DNA of 64,000 nucleotides, taken from Posidonia oceanica. Lineage: Eukaryota; Streptophyta; Magnoliopsida; Alismatales; Posidoniaceae. A model generated the notes under the pieces. The model searched no databases and was not told the DNA's origin. It was given only the letters and a program-made list of their open reading frames with translations. Location: NCBI GenBank assembly GCA_037176725.1, contig JAZBRS010000039.1:22170001-22234000 (forward strand), in the 5' to 3' direction. The stretch's first letter is position 1, and each line of letters begins with the position of its first letter. The position numbers and the translations under genes were made by a program. This document shows, in pieces, positions 32,477 to 42,951 of the stretch.

Positions 32477-35400
32477 AAGCAGCCACTGCAGTTGCCATCT
32501 TCTTAGCTTCTGCTTTACTGGCTTGGCATCTGGATCCAGGGATAGATTGTGCACCACTATCTCTATGTCAAGGCCAACCATATCTTCATAACTCCAGGCG
32601 AAGACATCCGCATATTCTTTTAGGAATGCGATGAATTCTGCTCAAGCCTGGGGGGACAGCTGGGCACTGATGCGGACTTCTCTGACTTCTTCAGCTGTGC
32701 CGATGTTGACAACCTCTGTTTCTTCTTCAACATGGAGGTTGGGACCTTCTGGATCGTCGTCGTAGGGCCGAAACTCGGGCAATGGTTCGTCAGTCTCATC
32801 CTCGCCTGTATCATCCTCCTGTCCATAGGCAATAAGTTCCGAGAGGATCTCTTTCTCAAAAGACGGATTTGTGATGTCGAAAGAGTGTATGTGTTCCGCT
32901 GCTTGGCCTGGTGACACTTCAGGATGGTCACGCTTACTCGAGTATTCTTGTAGCCTCGGTGTGTGACCTTCGTCCTGGCAACTTCTTCTGTCTGCTCTGG
33001 CCTGACTGATTCCGCTGAGTGCTCTGCTAATGCTGCTAAAAGCCTTGCTGATCCTGTTGAGGGCCTTGCTGATTCTGTCGAGGGCCTTGCTAATTCTGTT
33101 GAGGGCCTTGCTACTGAGGCTGCTAATGATTCTGTTACTGACTCTGCTTTCTACTCTGCTACTGCTGCTGCTTGGACTGCTAGTGCTTCCTCCTTTGAGT
33201 GTTCTGGTGAGCTTGTGGAGGGTATGTCCGACTGGCGGCTGATCTGGGCACTGCCGCTTGCTACACTGCCTAAGTGAGGCATGTGCTGTACAAACAACCT
33301 AGACTCACCTTCTGGTTGCTGAGTGATGAGCTCATCTAGTCTAGGGGAGTCCGGTACTGCCGAGTCTTCTTCTAGGACCATGATAGAGGCATGGTCTTCT
33401 CGCAGAGGAGGGTCCGTAGCCACGGCTTTCCCTTTCCTTTCTACGGCTTGGTGCTCCGCCAGGTCTTCTACTATCGACTTGAGCTGTTCTTGATAAAGTA
33501 ACTCTAAGTCGGACATCCATGAATCGACCTGGGCTTCTATCGCCACTCCTTTCTCCTCATCCGAGGGTGAGTCGACGTAGTAGGCGCCGGGGGCCTGCGG
33601 CTCTAGCCTGGCTACAAGATGGATCGCTGCCCTTGGTATTTGCATGGCCTGGCTCACGGGCGTGCCTGATAGCAGTAGCTTCGGCATCGGAGATCCAAAC
33701 AGACTGGTCAGTGGGGCTGTAGACGGGTACGCTGCCAGGGTCACTGTTGTAGTTAGAGGGCAGGCAAAGGTGCTCTTCTGAGGGCTCAAGGGCTGGGAGA
33801 CTATGGTGCTCAATTGGTCCTCTGCATCTGGTTGTGACTGTGAGAGTGTGGCCTCTGACGCCATGGGGGCCTGCCATGAGAGTTGCTGTTTTGTGGCAGG
33901 AGGATGTGAAGCGGACTGCGTCGGCTGCATTCTCGGTGATGCGGCTGCTGAAGTGGGCCGAGTCGCGTTGCTGACTGAATTGACTGACTGTCGCTCCAGA
34001 GAGAGTGGCAGCGGTACTGATGTGACTGCGACCGCAGGTAGCCTGCCTGACTATGCCAGAAGGAGTGTCTCTGACTGCTGAGCTGCTGCTGCTGCTTGTA
34101 CTTGTAATGTAGATGTGGCTGCAGAAATGTAAGAGCTTGTCAGTTCTGCCACAGAGCTTGCTGAATTGTCTGTTGTATCTGCTGGAGGAAGAGCCAAACA
34201 AACTGACCGTGGCGCCTCCATGGTGACCAGAGCCTTGCTGACAATTGGGACTGCCTCTACTGCGCCAGACTGCTCCTCATCCGAGTAGTAGTCCTCAATG
34301 CAGACCTAATCTTCTGTTGGCACCGTGACGTGATCATCTGTTGATCCCAGAACTCCTGCACTGGTGAAGTTAGTGAGGTCTCTGGGGATGGCTGGTTCCT
34401 GATCCTTCATTTGAAAGCAGTGATCTTCGTTGGGCTTGGGCTCATAATTGAGGCCTTTAGATTTCCTCTGCTCTGCCGCCACGATCGGCTCTACGATCCC
34501 CTGGCCGTGACGCCCGAGCGGTGTACCCTTTATGTAACCCCACCTGTGACATACATTCTCGACCATTCGAAAGGGGTTATTGTGAAGGACCAAGGAGTTG
34601 GCACGTTCAAGATCAGGAATGAAGTTAACCGACTCGCACCGATTAACGCGATATAAGGCTTCGGAAGTCTCAAGGTCAAACAGGATAGTTTGTGAAGAGA
34701 CGGGGGAGACTGCCTCGATCTGCTCCTTCTCAAAGTTCTCTGCCATGACGACAATGACATCATCGCTGTGACTGTACTTTATCATTCGATGGAGGGTCGA
34801 GGGAGGACCTGATGCTTGTGGAGCTAAGGGCGCCCAAGCAGGAAATTGAAGTTTGGCTTCAAGTCGACGACATAGAATTCTACATCAAAAACGACTGGGC
34901 CAATGGCAAGAGGAATAATCAGGATCCCCAGAGCATCACGGTGGGTGTTGTCAAAAGCTGTCATTCCTTTCATGGCTGGTGTGATGTCCTCGGCTTTGAA
35001 TTCGAGCTTAGTTGCAGTACGCAAGGGGCAGACGTTAAGGCCTGACCCGTTATCAACCAGCATTAGGGGAATGCGAAAGTTTTTGAACTGAACCGTGACG
35101 AACAGGGGTTGATTATGATTAATCCCCACCGAAGGTAGCTCATCACTTGTAAAAGAGATGACCTAGGGCTCTGCAATCATCCCTACCATGCTTTCCAAAG
35201 TCGAAGGCTCAATAGATTGGGACACACGGGCGGCTTGGAACACGCGAAGAAAAGCTTTGCGGTGTTCGGTAGAGGTGTGGATTAGGTCCCAAATGGAAAT
35301 GTCGGCTTTGACCTTCTTAAGTTGGGAGGTTATGTCAGCTTGGGGTTGGTTTTTCTTGACAGCAGGAGGGGTAGTTTTGGAAAGCTCTAAAGGGGTAGTG

Positions 35401-38273
35401 GCAGGAGATTGGGCCGCTACAGGTTGGGCAGGGATTTGGCTTGCTACAGGTTGGTTAGAGGCCGGATCTGCTATGGGTTGGTTAGAGGACGGGGGCATAG
35501 CAGGTTCAGGGTAATTTGGCCTAACTGTTGGTGTTGGGGGTCTGTAGACCCTCCCCGATTGCGTTACTTCCGCACACATTTTTGTGGCGTAGCTGTAAGG
35601 GACGCGATGGATGTCCAGGGTTAAATCAATAACCACTGGAGCACGTGCTGCGAGCATAGGAGGGGTTACAGCAGGACCTACTGGGTATTGAGGTCTACCT
35701 AAACGGTAAGACTGTTGGGGTGGGAAGGCAGGGGCTGGCTGAGGTCTGCCTAGAAGATGTATAGGGGATTCTAGCTGAGGCCACCCTAAGAGGTGGACAG
35801 GGGATCTAGGTTGGGCCCTAGCTAGGAGATGTACAGGGGGTTGAGCCTGAGGAAGCACAGCAGGGGGCGCGAAGGAGCGCTCCGGCCTGGCACGCGGTCG
35901 GATCATGTGAACTCCTGACTCGGAGCCGGCAACTACCGCGAGATAGAGATTGATAGGGAAAGGCTCAGAGATATCAGAAATAAGATCAAAAGGGTCTACG
36001 ACGGAGGTAGTAGGCCCAGAAGGGAAGACAGAGTGAATGCTTAAGGCTCCTGCCCCTCCCGGATAAGTGTGCTCCGGTAGAGGCTGGTGGATGATGCCAA
36101 AATGAGGGGGAACAGCTGAATGTGTAGATGCATGTGTGTGTGCTTGAGTGGATGCCTCGTGCGTGTCAATCACAATCGTTCCTGATTCGATTAGGTCCTG
36201 AATAGCGTTCCGCAGGAAGTAGCAATTATCCATCGAATGCCCGACGCTTCGATGGAAATTGCAGAAGAGGTTCGCCTTAAACCAATGTGGCAAAGGATTT
36301 GGGGGTGGGCGAACCTCTGGGAACTTCAGGAGCGATGCAACCTTCGGCAAGATGACCGTGAGTGCTTCCACTAGTGGGGCGAACTTCCGCTTCTCAGTGG
36401 GTGGCCTTCTTTGCCTCTGGTATGAGCTTTACTGAACCGGTGCGGTGGGGTAGACCGGTCTAACGGTGGTTGTGATCTGTGGTGTGGGTGGATTCCTAGG
36501 TGCAGGAGCATACATCATCTGAGCTGGGGCAGGCCAAGACGGCAAGTGAACAGGCACAGTAGGAGAGTCGACGAATGCAACAGCGGCTTTCGACGAGTCT
36601 TTCTTCTTGGGACGGTTGTTGCTGCTGCCACTGTTATTGTTGGAGGTGCTGCTGTTGGCACTGTTACTGCTGATCGCGGCCTGCTTAGCGAACGCAGAGA
36701 GAGCTGGGAAGTTGCCACTCCGCAAAGAACTCTCCATGCGCGCTCCAGCTCGGATAAGTGCTGCAAAAGTAGTGACTGGTTGGATGCTAAGCAGAGCCCC
36801 AAGAGATGGCTGCGCTCCTTTGATAACGATCTCAATAGACTCCTCGTCAGAGGGTCTATCTCGAACTTGTGAAGCAAGGACACGCCAGTGGCCGACGTAC
36901 TCCCCGAATGGCTTGCTGGAATTCTGCTTAATTGCGATCAAGTCCGCTCGCTTTGGGACTAGATCGAGGTTGAAGGAGTACTATTCCAGGAACGCCTGAC
37001 TGAGTTCGTTCCAAGTCTTGATGGCTGACATATCAAGCGATGTGAACCACTTGTGTGCTGGCCCAGTCAAGCTCTTCTGGAATAGGCAGATCAGCAACCT
37101 CTCATCAGCCTGAAGCTGAGCGAGATCACCGTAATACACCTTCAGGTGTGCTACGGGGCAGCCCCTACCATTGTATTTGTCGAAGTCCGGGATTTTGAAC
37201 TTCGGAGGGACTACCGCCTCTGGAAAGCAGTAGAGGTCCCGAAATTGGTAGGTCTGGTGCTCAGTACCCTGCACTAGTCGTAGTGCCTTCTCCAAGACTT
37301 CCATCCGGTTGTTGATGGGGTCTGGATTTGCTGCCATAGGAGAGGGATCGGCAAGGGTAGTGAGCACATACGCCGAATGGGTCGCACCTAAGTGCTCCTC
37401 TGGATCTACCATAGCGTCGCCTGGTGGAGCAACGAGATGGCTGGCGTATCCGTGCTGGGGAACTGTGTATGCAGGGATGAATGCAGGGTTCTGGGTCTGA
37501 TGCAATGGAGGAGGGTAGATGACATGCTGTGCTGTGGGAGGGGTAGGATGCTGGAGCACTAGTTGCTGTACAGGTAGGGTGCCAGACAGCAAGCCAGTGG
37601 GGTACTGGGCTCCAGCCAGTCCAAAGGACTGACCACCAGGGCGAAGAGGACCATGCTGTGCCAAGTGTAGTGCAGAAGGAGGCGGTAAACGGGCCCTTAT
37701 CGTTGGAACCATGAGCAGTTGAGACGATGGTCGAGGCGGAGGTGTAGAGGTAGATGCATGAAATGCAGGAATTGGCCTCAAAGGAACCTCAGGAACGATA
37801 GGAGGACAGGAGGGACGAACCGATAGAGCCATGCCCTGCAGTCTCTAGGCAAGCTCCATCAGATGCTGGTACTGAGCCTCAGGTGTTCCATCAGCAGGAA
37901 CGCTAAAGTGCAGTGCCGGCGGGGATTGAGAGGCAAATGGCACAGACACAGACTGTCCGAGAGGAGTAGGTGCTATAGCAAAAGTCGCAGCAGCGGTAGG
38001 AGGGATGTCAAAGGAGACGTATCCCTGGGAAGGAGGGGGCAATGGCGTCTCCGAAACGCGACTAACGGTCATCAAGATAGACTCGGCGACCGGATCCGGA
38101 GGAAGAGATGCTTGCTAATGTCCCAGGACATACTGAGATCCTAGAGGCGTCAGGGGAGGAAACCCTGGCATTGGAGGGGGAACAAAAGGGGCAGAAGGAG
38201 CAACCGGAGGGGCCGGAGTGGAAACACCCTCCATGACAGGAGTAAAGAGAGGCTCACTGACGTACTGGGCCAT
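32477..38273 (-). pseudogene. E1 gag-pro, broken
   Basis: Starts at the conserved RSRSAMAQ ATG (38273). Successive open pieces: 38273-37845 (proline-rich N-terminus), 37832-36981 (gag core, PKFKIPDF ... KWFTSLDM), 36941-36429 (GEYVGHWR... core end and Ser/Asn linker), 36371-35163 (zinc-knuckle-like CNFHRSVGHSMDNC, proline-rich region), 35129-34824 (protease, LVDNGSGLNVCP), 34785-34306 (G-patch-like GYIKGTPLGRHGQG), 33930-32620 (Ser/Thr/Ala-rich spacer and acidic segment before RT). Stops separate the pieces, so it is not translatable as one protein. Domain order matches E2. Confidence 0.85.
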
Positions 38274-39597
38274 TGCTGACCTAGAGCGCGTGAGAATAGG
38301 GCTGCGACGGGTATGCAAACGGCGATTCCTAATAGGAGCTATCGTCACGAAGGCGGATAGCTCAGAAGGGAAATGGTCGCGAGCAAGGTCGCAACAAGGG
38401 TGTCAAAAAGGGTCAGTACTCAAGCTCCAGCAAAGGAGAACTCGCTTACCGATCACTGCTGACATAGGCAGAGACAAACAAGGATTAGCAACTGAAAGAC
38501 AGATGCAAACGAGTTAAGTTAGATGGCATGAATGATATGTATGCTTTCTAGTATGCCCCCCTCACCTATCTATTGTATCCTAGTAGGTGATCTACTTCGG
38601 GTATCCCCAGGTGTACGGGTCACCAACTCAAGTCAGAAAAGGTAGGCTCCCTGTCGAACTCCTAGCCAGAGCTGAGGAAATAACAGGGTGGTGCATTGGT
38701 GGCCCTGACCCCGCCAAAGCGTGAGCAGTATACTCCATTACACCGACACGACCCCTGGACAAAAAGGGGGGACAGACCGACTGACTTGGCCCACGCCAAA
38801 AGCAGTGGAACAAGAGGTCGAGACCATCCTTCGCAAACTAGTAGGTGGACTCAGATGAGAAGAATGCATGCCTTATATGATGCTTATGCAAATGCTTAAA
38901 GTTTTTTATCTTGCGCATTTTATTAACCCAAGGGGGTGAAGGATTGTTTGAAGTCTCTAGTTGCTCCTAGAAGTTCTTTTTACTTGCCACTTTTAGTTAA
39001 CCACAGGGAGAGCAAACAGTCTCTACTATCCTAGGTATGGCATGTGCAAAAGGGAAGAAAATTAGTCAAATATGGCAGGCAAATAGCATACAACATAGCA
39101 AAAGGCAAGTGCATGGCATGTGCGAGTGTTCGTGAGCATGATAGTGAAGAGAAAGCATTCATCATGTCAAAAGGCATATATACAAGGTATGTGCGTGTGT
39201 AGTGACATAGCAAATGTGTAAAAGAAAGCATTCATCACTCAAAAAGCATGCATTGTTGCCAAACAAGTATGTAGACATGCATTGTGCGGGAAATAAAGCA
39301 ATAATACGTAAACAAGATAAAGTAAGTAAAGACAAGTAAGCTGTAAAGCAAATAAGAGCAAAAGTAAGGAAATAGGCAAGTAAACAAGCAAATTGGACAA
39401 AGCAGAGCAAGATGGAGCAAAAACCAAGGCAAAAGCAGCCAAGGGGGTGCAAAAACCTAAGCAAAGTAACCACGAGGCGACTTGCTAGGAGTTTGCACAA
39501 AAGAGCGACCAAAACAGGCAAAGAGGCAGATAAAGGCAAGCAGAACTGCGAAAGCGGCGAGCGAAAAGCCAAAAACGAAAGCCGGAGTCTTGCATCC
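38274..39597 (-). other. E1 5' leader, ending in a PBS cut after 3 bases
   Basis: Long untranslated leader, colinear with 59514-60821 of E2. It includes a conserved gag-proximal splice-like segment (38444-38475), a tract 'gactcaagtcagaaaa.gtaggctccctgtc', and A-rich short repeats (39030-39560). Just before E2 it reads gccggagtct-tgcatcc, where E2 reads gccggagtct-agtatcc followed by ccagcggagtcgcca. So the PBS is interrupted. No gene. Confidence 0.75.
38444..38475 (-). promoter_or_regulatory. acceptor-like plus donor-like pair before E1 gag
   Basis: Minus strand: CTAAT branch-like motif, pyrimidine-rich GTTTGTCTCTGCC, GTCAGCAG, six bases (TGATCG), then GTAAGCG. E2 has the same arrangement with different intervening bases. 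Confidence 0.35.
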
Positions 39598-39968
39598 TGT
39601 AGTAATCCCGGTGTTCGGATCGTCCATGCACGATGCCAAAGCTCGCGTGCACCGATCGGAATCAGGCTCACTATAAGCGGCTATGTCCGAGAAGGAAGAC
39701 CTAACTCGAAAACGTTTAAAAGGGGGAAAAAGGGAAAGAAAAGAAGAAGATAAGACAAAATCGGAGTCGCCACCAAGTCTATTAAATCGGAAGACGAGGA
39801 AAACCGGGGAAATGCGTGAATAATCACGCAAGACCGAGCAAAAAATGCAATGCAAGGCAATGCAGAAGAAATAAGATGCAAATGAATGCAAATGAGGTGA
39901 CTCGTGCCTAGGACAAGGGCAATATGGTCATTGCGGGCCAAGAGAGGGTAAGGACTCCTGTTACGCGC

Positions 39969-39990
39969 GGGGAAGGTGTTAGGCACCCCC
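39969..39990 (-). other. conserved LTR hairpin block (E2 3' LTR)
   Basis: Minus strand GGGGGTGCCTAACACCTTCC, the same stem-loop as in both LTR families. Confidence 0.5.
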
Positions 39991-40219
39991 GACACGCCCG
40001 AGAATCGGTCTTTCTGGGCTTACGCTCGCATATGCAGGGAAATGCAGACTCTGAATGCCTAAGTGCCACTGAATGCCTGTCTAAATGCTCAAAGGTGTGC
40101 TCTAAGTGATGGGAAACGGTGCAAGGAAGCAAACGTGCAATCTAAACGCTCAGCAACGCTGTCCGTGTTCCGAACCGGGCAAAACCTGGCTCGTGAGAAC
40201 TCCGAATAGTAAGCATCAT

Positions 40220-41370
40220 CGCCCTATATGCAGATGCAGGCGATAAAGCAAAATGGCGAGAAAACCATGCAATGCAATCGACATGCAAGGGAAAACGGCG
40301 TAAAACAGAGCGGGGAACGAAAGAAGTATGCAAAAAGATGCGAGAACAGGGTTGACATGCAAAATAGGGCAAGAAATGGAATAAGAATGCAAAGCCGCGC
40401 GAGAAAACAAAAGAAGGGCGCAAAACTGGGCAAGAAAACACCAGGGCACGCAAAACGAGACGAGAAAACGAAAGGGCACGCAAAACGGTGCAGGAAAACA
40501 AGACTGCGCGCAAAACGAGGCAAGCAAAATGAAGGGCACGCAAAACGGGGCAAGACAGAGGAGCGGCGCGTAAAACGGAGCGAGAAAACATGAAAACACG
40601 CAAAACGAGGCAAAAAAACTGAAAGGCACGCAAAACGGTGCAAGACAAAGAGGGGGCACGCAAAACGGAGCGATAAAACTTAAAAGCACGCGAAACGAGA
40701 CGAAAAAAACTAAAGGGCACGCAAAACGGTGCAAGACAACGAGGCGGCGCGCAAAACGGAGCGATAAAACATGATGGCACGCAAAACAAGGCGAAGAAAT
40801 CAAAAGGCACGCAAAACGGTGCAAGATAGAGAAGTGGCGCGCAAAACGGAGCGATAAAACATGAAAACACGCGAAACGAGACGAAAAAACTAAAGGGCGC
40901 GCAAAACGGTGCAAGATAGAGAAGTGGCGCGCAAAACGGAACGATAAAACATGAAAACACGCGAAACGAGACGAAAAAACGAAAGGGCACGCAAAACGGT
41001 GCAAGATAGAGAAGTGGCGCGCAAAACGGAGCGATAAAACATGAAAACACGCGAAACGAGACGAAAAAACTAAAGGGCACGCAAAACGGTGCAAGACAAA
41101 GAAGCGGCGCGCAAAACGGAGCGATAAAACATGATGGCACGCAAAACGAGGCGAAGAAACTAAAAGGCACGCAAAACGGTGCGAGGCAGAGAAGCGGCGC
41201 GCAAAACGGAGCGGTAAAACATGAAAACACGCGAAATGAGGCGAAAAAACTAAGAGGCACGCAAAACGGTGCAAGATAGAGAAGCGGTGCGCAAAACGGA
41301 GCGATAAAACGCGATGGTACGCAAAACGAGGCGAAGAAACTAAAAGGCACGCAAAACGGTGCAAATGGCG
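40220..41370. repeat. 30-bp repeats in a 90-bp higher-order array (E2 3' LTR)
   Basis: Three 30-base subunits recur in order: GGCACGCAAAACGGTGCAAG..., GGCGCGCAAAACGGAGCGAT..., AACACGCGAAACGAGACGAA.... All share ACGCRAAACGR. The best copies run from 40800 to 41170. 30 and 90 are multiples of three, so long frames stay open on both strands (40142-41350, 40216-41364 minus; 40228-40593 plus) with a 10-residue Phe/Cys/Ala-rich repeat. I regard these as non-coding. Confidence 0.9.
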
Positions 41371-42945
41371 TGCAAAATAAATACAGTGCAGAAGTTCAGG
41401 AAGATATACCTAGAGATCCGGGAGTCTGATCGGAGATCTGTTTGGTCCATGCTGAAGAGCGCTTCGCTGCGGTCGCCTGGGCAGCTTACTTGGGGAGATC
41501 CGACGGTCGGATTGAAAGATATCGCGGCTCCGGAGCAGAAGGGCCAGAACAGGAGAGAAGAATGGATCTAAGTGTTCAGGAGGTCCTAGGGGTGTGCTGG
41601 AGGTCCTCCCAAGTGAAGGGGAGTTAGAAGTGCTTGATGTATGCAAAGGGGAGCTTAAATGCAAGATTAAAATGGATGCGGAATGCATGCAAAGCCAGAA
41701 AAGACAAGGAAAAGCCATTTGGAAAGAACAGGGGTTTAAAAGCATTTTTGAAAAAGAAAGGGGCTAAAATGCAAATTTTCCAGAAAACAGGGGTTCTAGG
41801 GAGTCCGGGAATGCAAATGGAGGGTTTACATGCAATTTTTGCAAACATGGGAGTTAAAATGCAACTTAGGGGTAAAACAGTCTTTTCACATCATTTTTAA
41901 AAGATGCAAGGCTCTATGTGTGATTTTCAAATCATGCAGGGTCTGAAAATGCAATTTTATATGCAAAATATACTCTGAAAAAAAGATTACAGGACTACAG
42001 TGTGATTTTTAAAAAGATCAGGGTCAAAAATGCAATGTGATAAGCAAATATGCATGCAAAATGATTACTGTGTATTTAAAAAGGGTCTGTATGCAAAAAT
42101 GAAAAGATAGAGGGGCCACGGTGCAATGCATCAACCAAAAAATAAAGTCGGAACCTAAGTTGCTACAGTGCTTTGGACCTAAATGCAAAACAGAAACATG
42201 CAGGGACCTAGAATGCAATGCAGCATGGTAAAATGTATGTAATTAACTAGACTGATTTAAAACAGGACCTAAGTGCAATAATGGAAAGCAGAAGGACTAA
42301 AGTACAAGATTTTATAACTAAAACGCACAGTAAATAGACCTGAATGCAGATACTGAGAAACAGGGATAAAAAGTGCAATTTAACATGATTTCAGATCATA
42401 AACATAGCAGATTTAATTAAATAAGGACCGGAATGCAAATAATTGGAAACTGAAACAGAAAATGCAATTTTCGGGCAAAATAGCTAAGTTAGAAGAAAAT
42501 AAAGCTACAGTGATTTGCAGGCCGTCGGCCACTGTAGCAGCTGCTACCAGTGGCCGACAGAGGGGGCTAGAAGCTGCTGAAAGCGAGGCGGACCGTCGGG
42601 CGAGAGTCGCCCGGTCCTGGCGGAGCGCGGGGGACGTGCGGCGAGCGACGGCGTGGCCTGGAGCAGAGCTGAAGAGCCGCCGGAGATCTGAACTGAGTTG
42701 AAGACAGTCCGGCGAGAGGAAGCGACGTCAGAGGAAGCAGAGGCTGTGAGCGGAGTCCTGGCGGCCGTGCGAAGCTAGGACGACTGACGGGGAGCCGTTC
42801 TGCAGCTCGGCGCGACGGGACGAGCGTCGAGCTCGTCGGGGAAGAAAGGTCAGCGACGGCGCTGACCTCGCGACAACGGCCGCGAAACCCCCTTTTGAGG
42901 GGCGGAAAAGCAGGAGAAGAGGAAAAGGAGGCTAACGGGGGAAGA

Positions 42946-42951
42946 AATTAC
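42946..42951 (-). promoter_or_regulatory. splice-donor-like site in E2 3' LTR
   Basis: Minus strand AACAG|GTAATT at the end of the GC-rich part, followed by a pyrimidine-rich stretch. The 5' LTR copy would be at ~64014, just outside the window. Confidence 0.4.

Larger units (their letters stand above)
17923..39597 (-). mobile_element. E1, old giant Tat-like Ty3/gypsy element (5' LTR outside window)
   Basis: Order on the minus strand: leader (39597-38274), gag-pro (38273-32477, broken), pol (32476-29449, broken), spacer, ORF3 (27917-26715), tandem arrays (26130-24240), hairpin, PPT (23727-23715), 3' LTR (23714-17923). The dual RNase H in pol, an integrase lacking a chromodomain, and the tRNA-Arg PBS of its sister E2 place the family in the Tat clade. 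Its PBS is cut after three bases at 39597, where E2 begins, so its 5' LTR should lie to the right of E2. It is older than E2, as judged by its many stops and frameshifts. Confidence 0.85.

Noticed and set aside
40142..41364. Frames of 402 and 382 codons on the minus strand (and the copies at 61385-62427)
   Set aside because: They cover the 30/90-bp tandem array. Several overlapping frames are open at once with a 10-residue repeat, which a period divisible by three explains.
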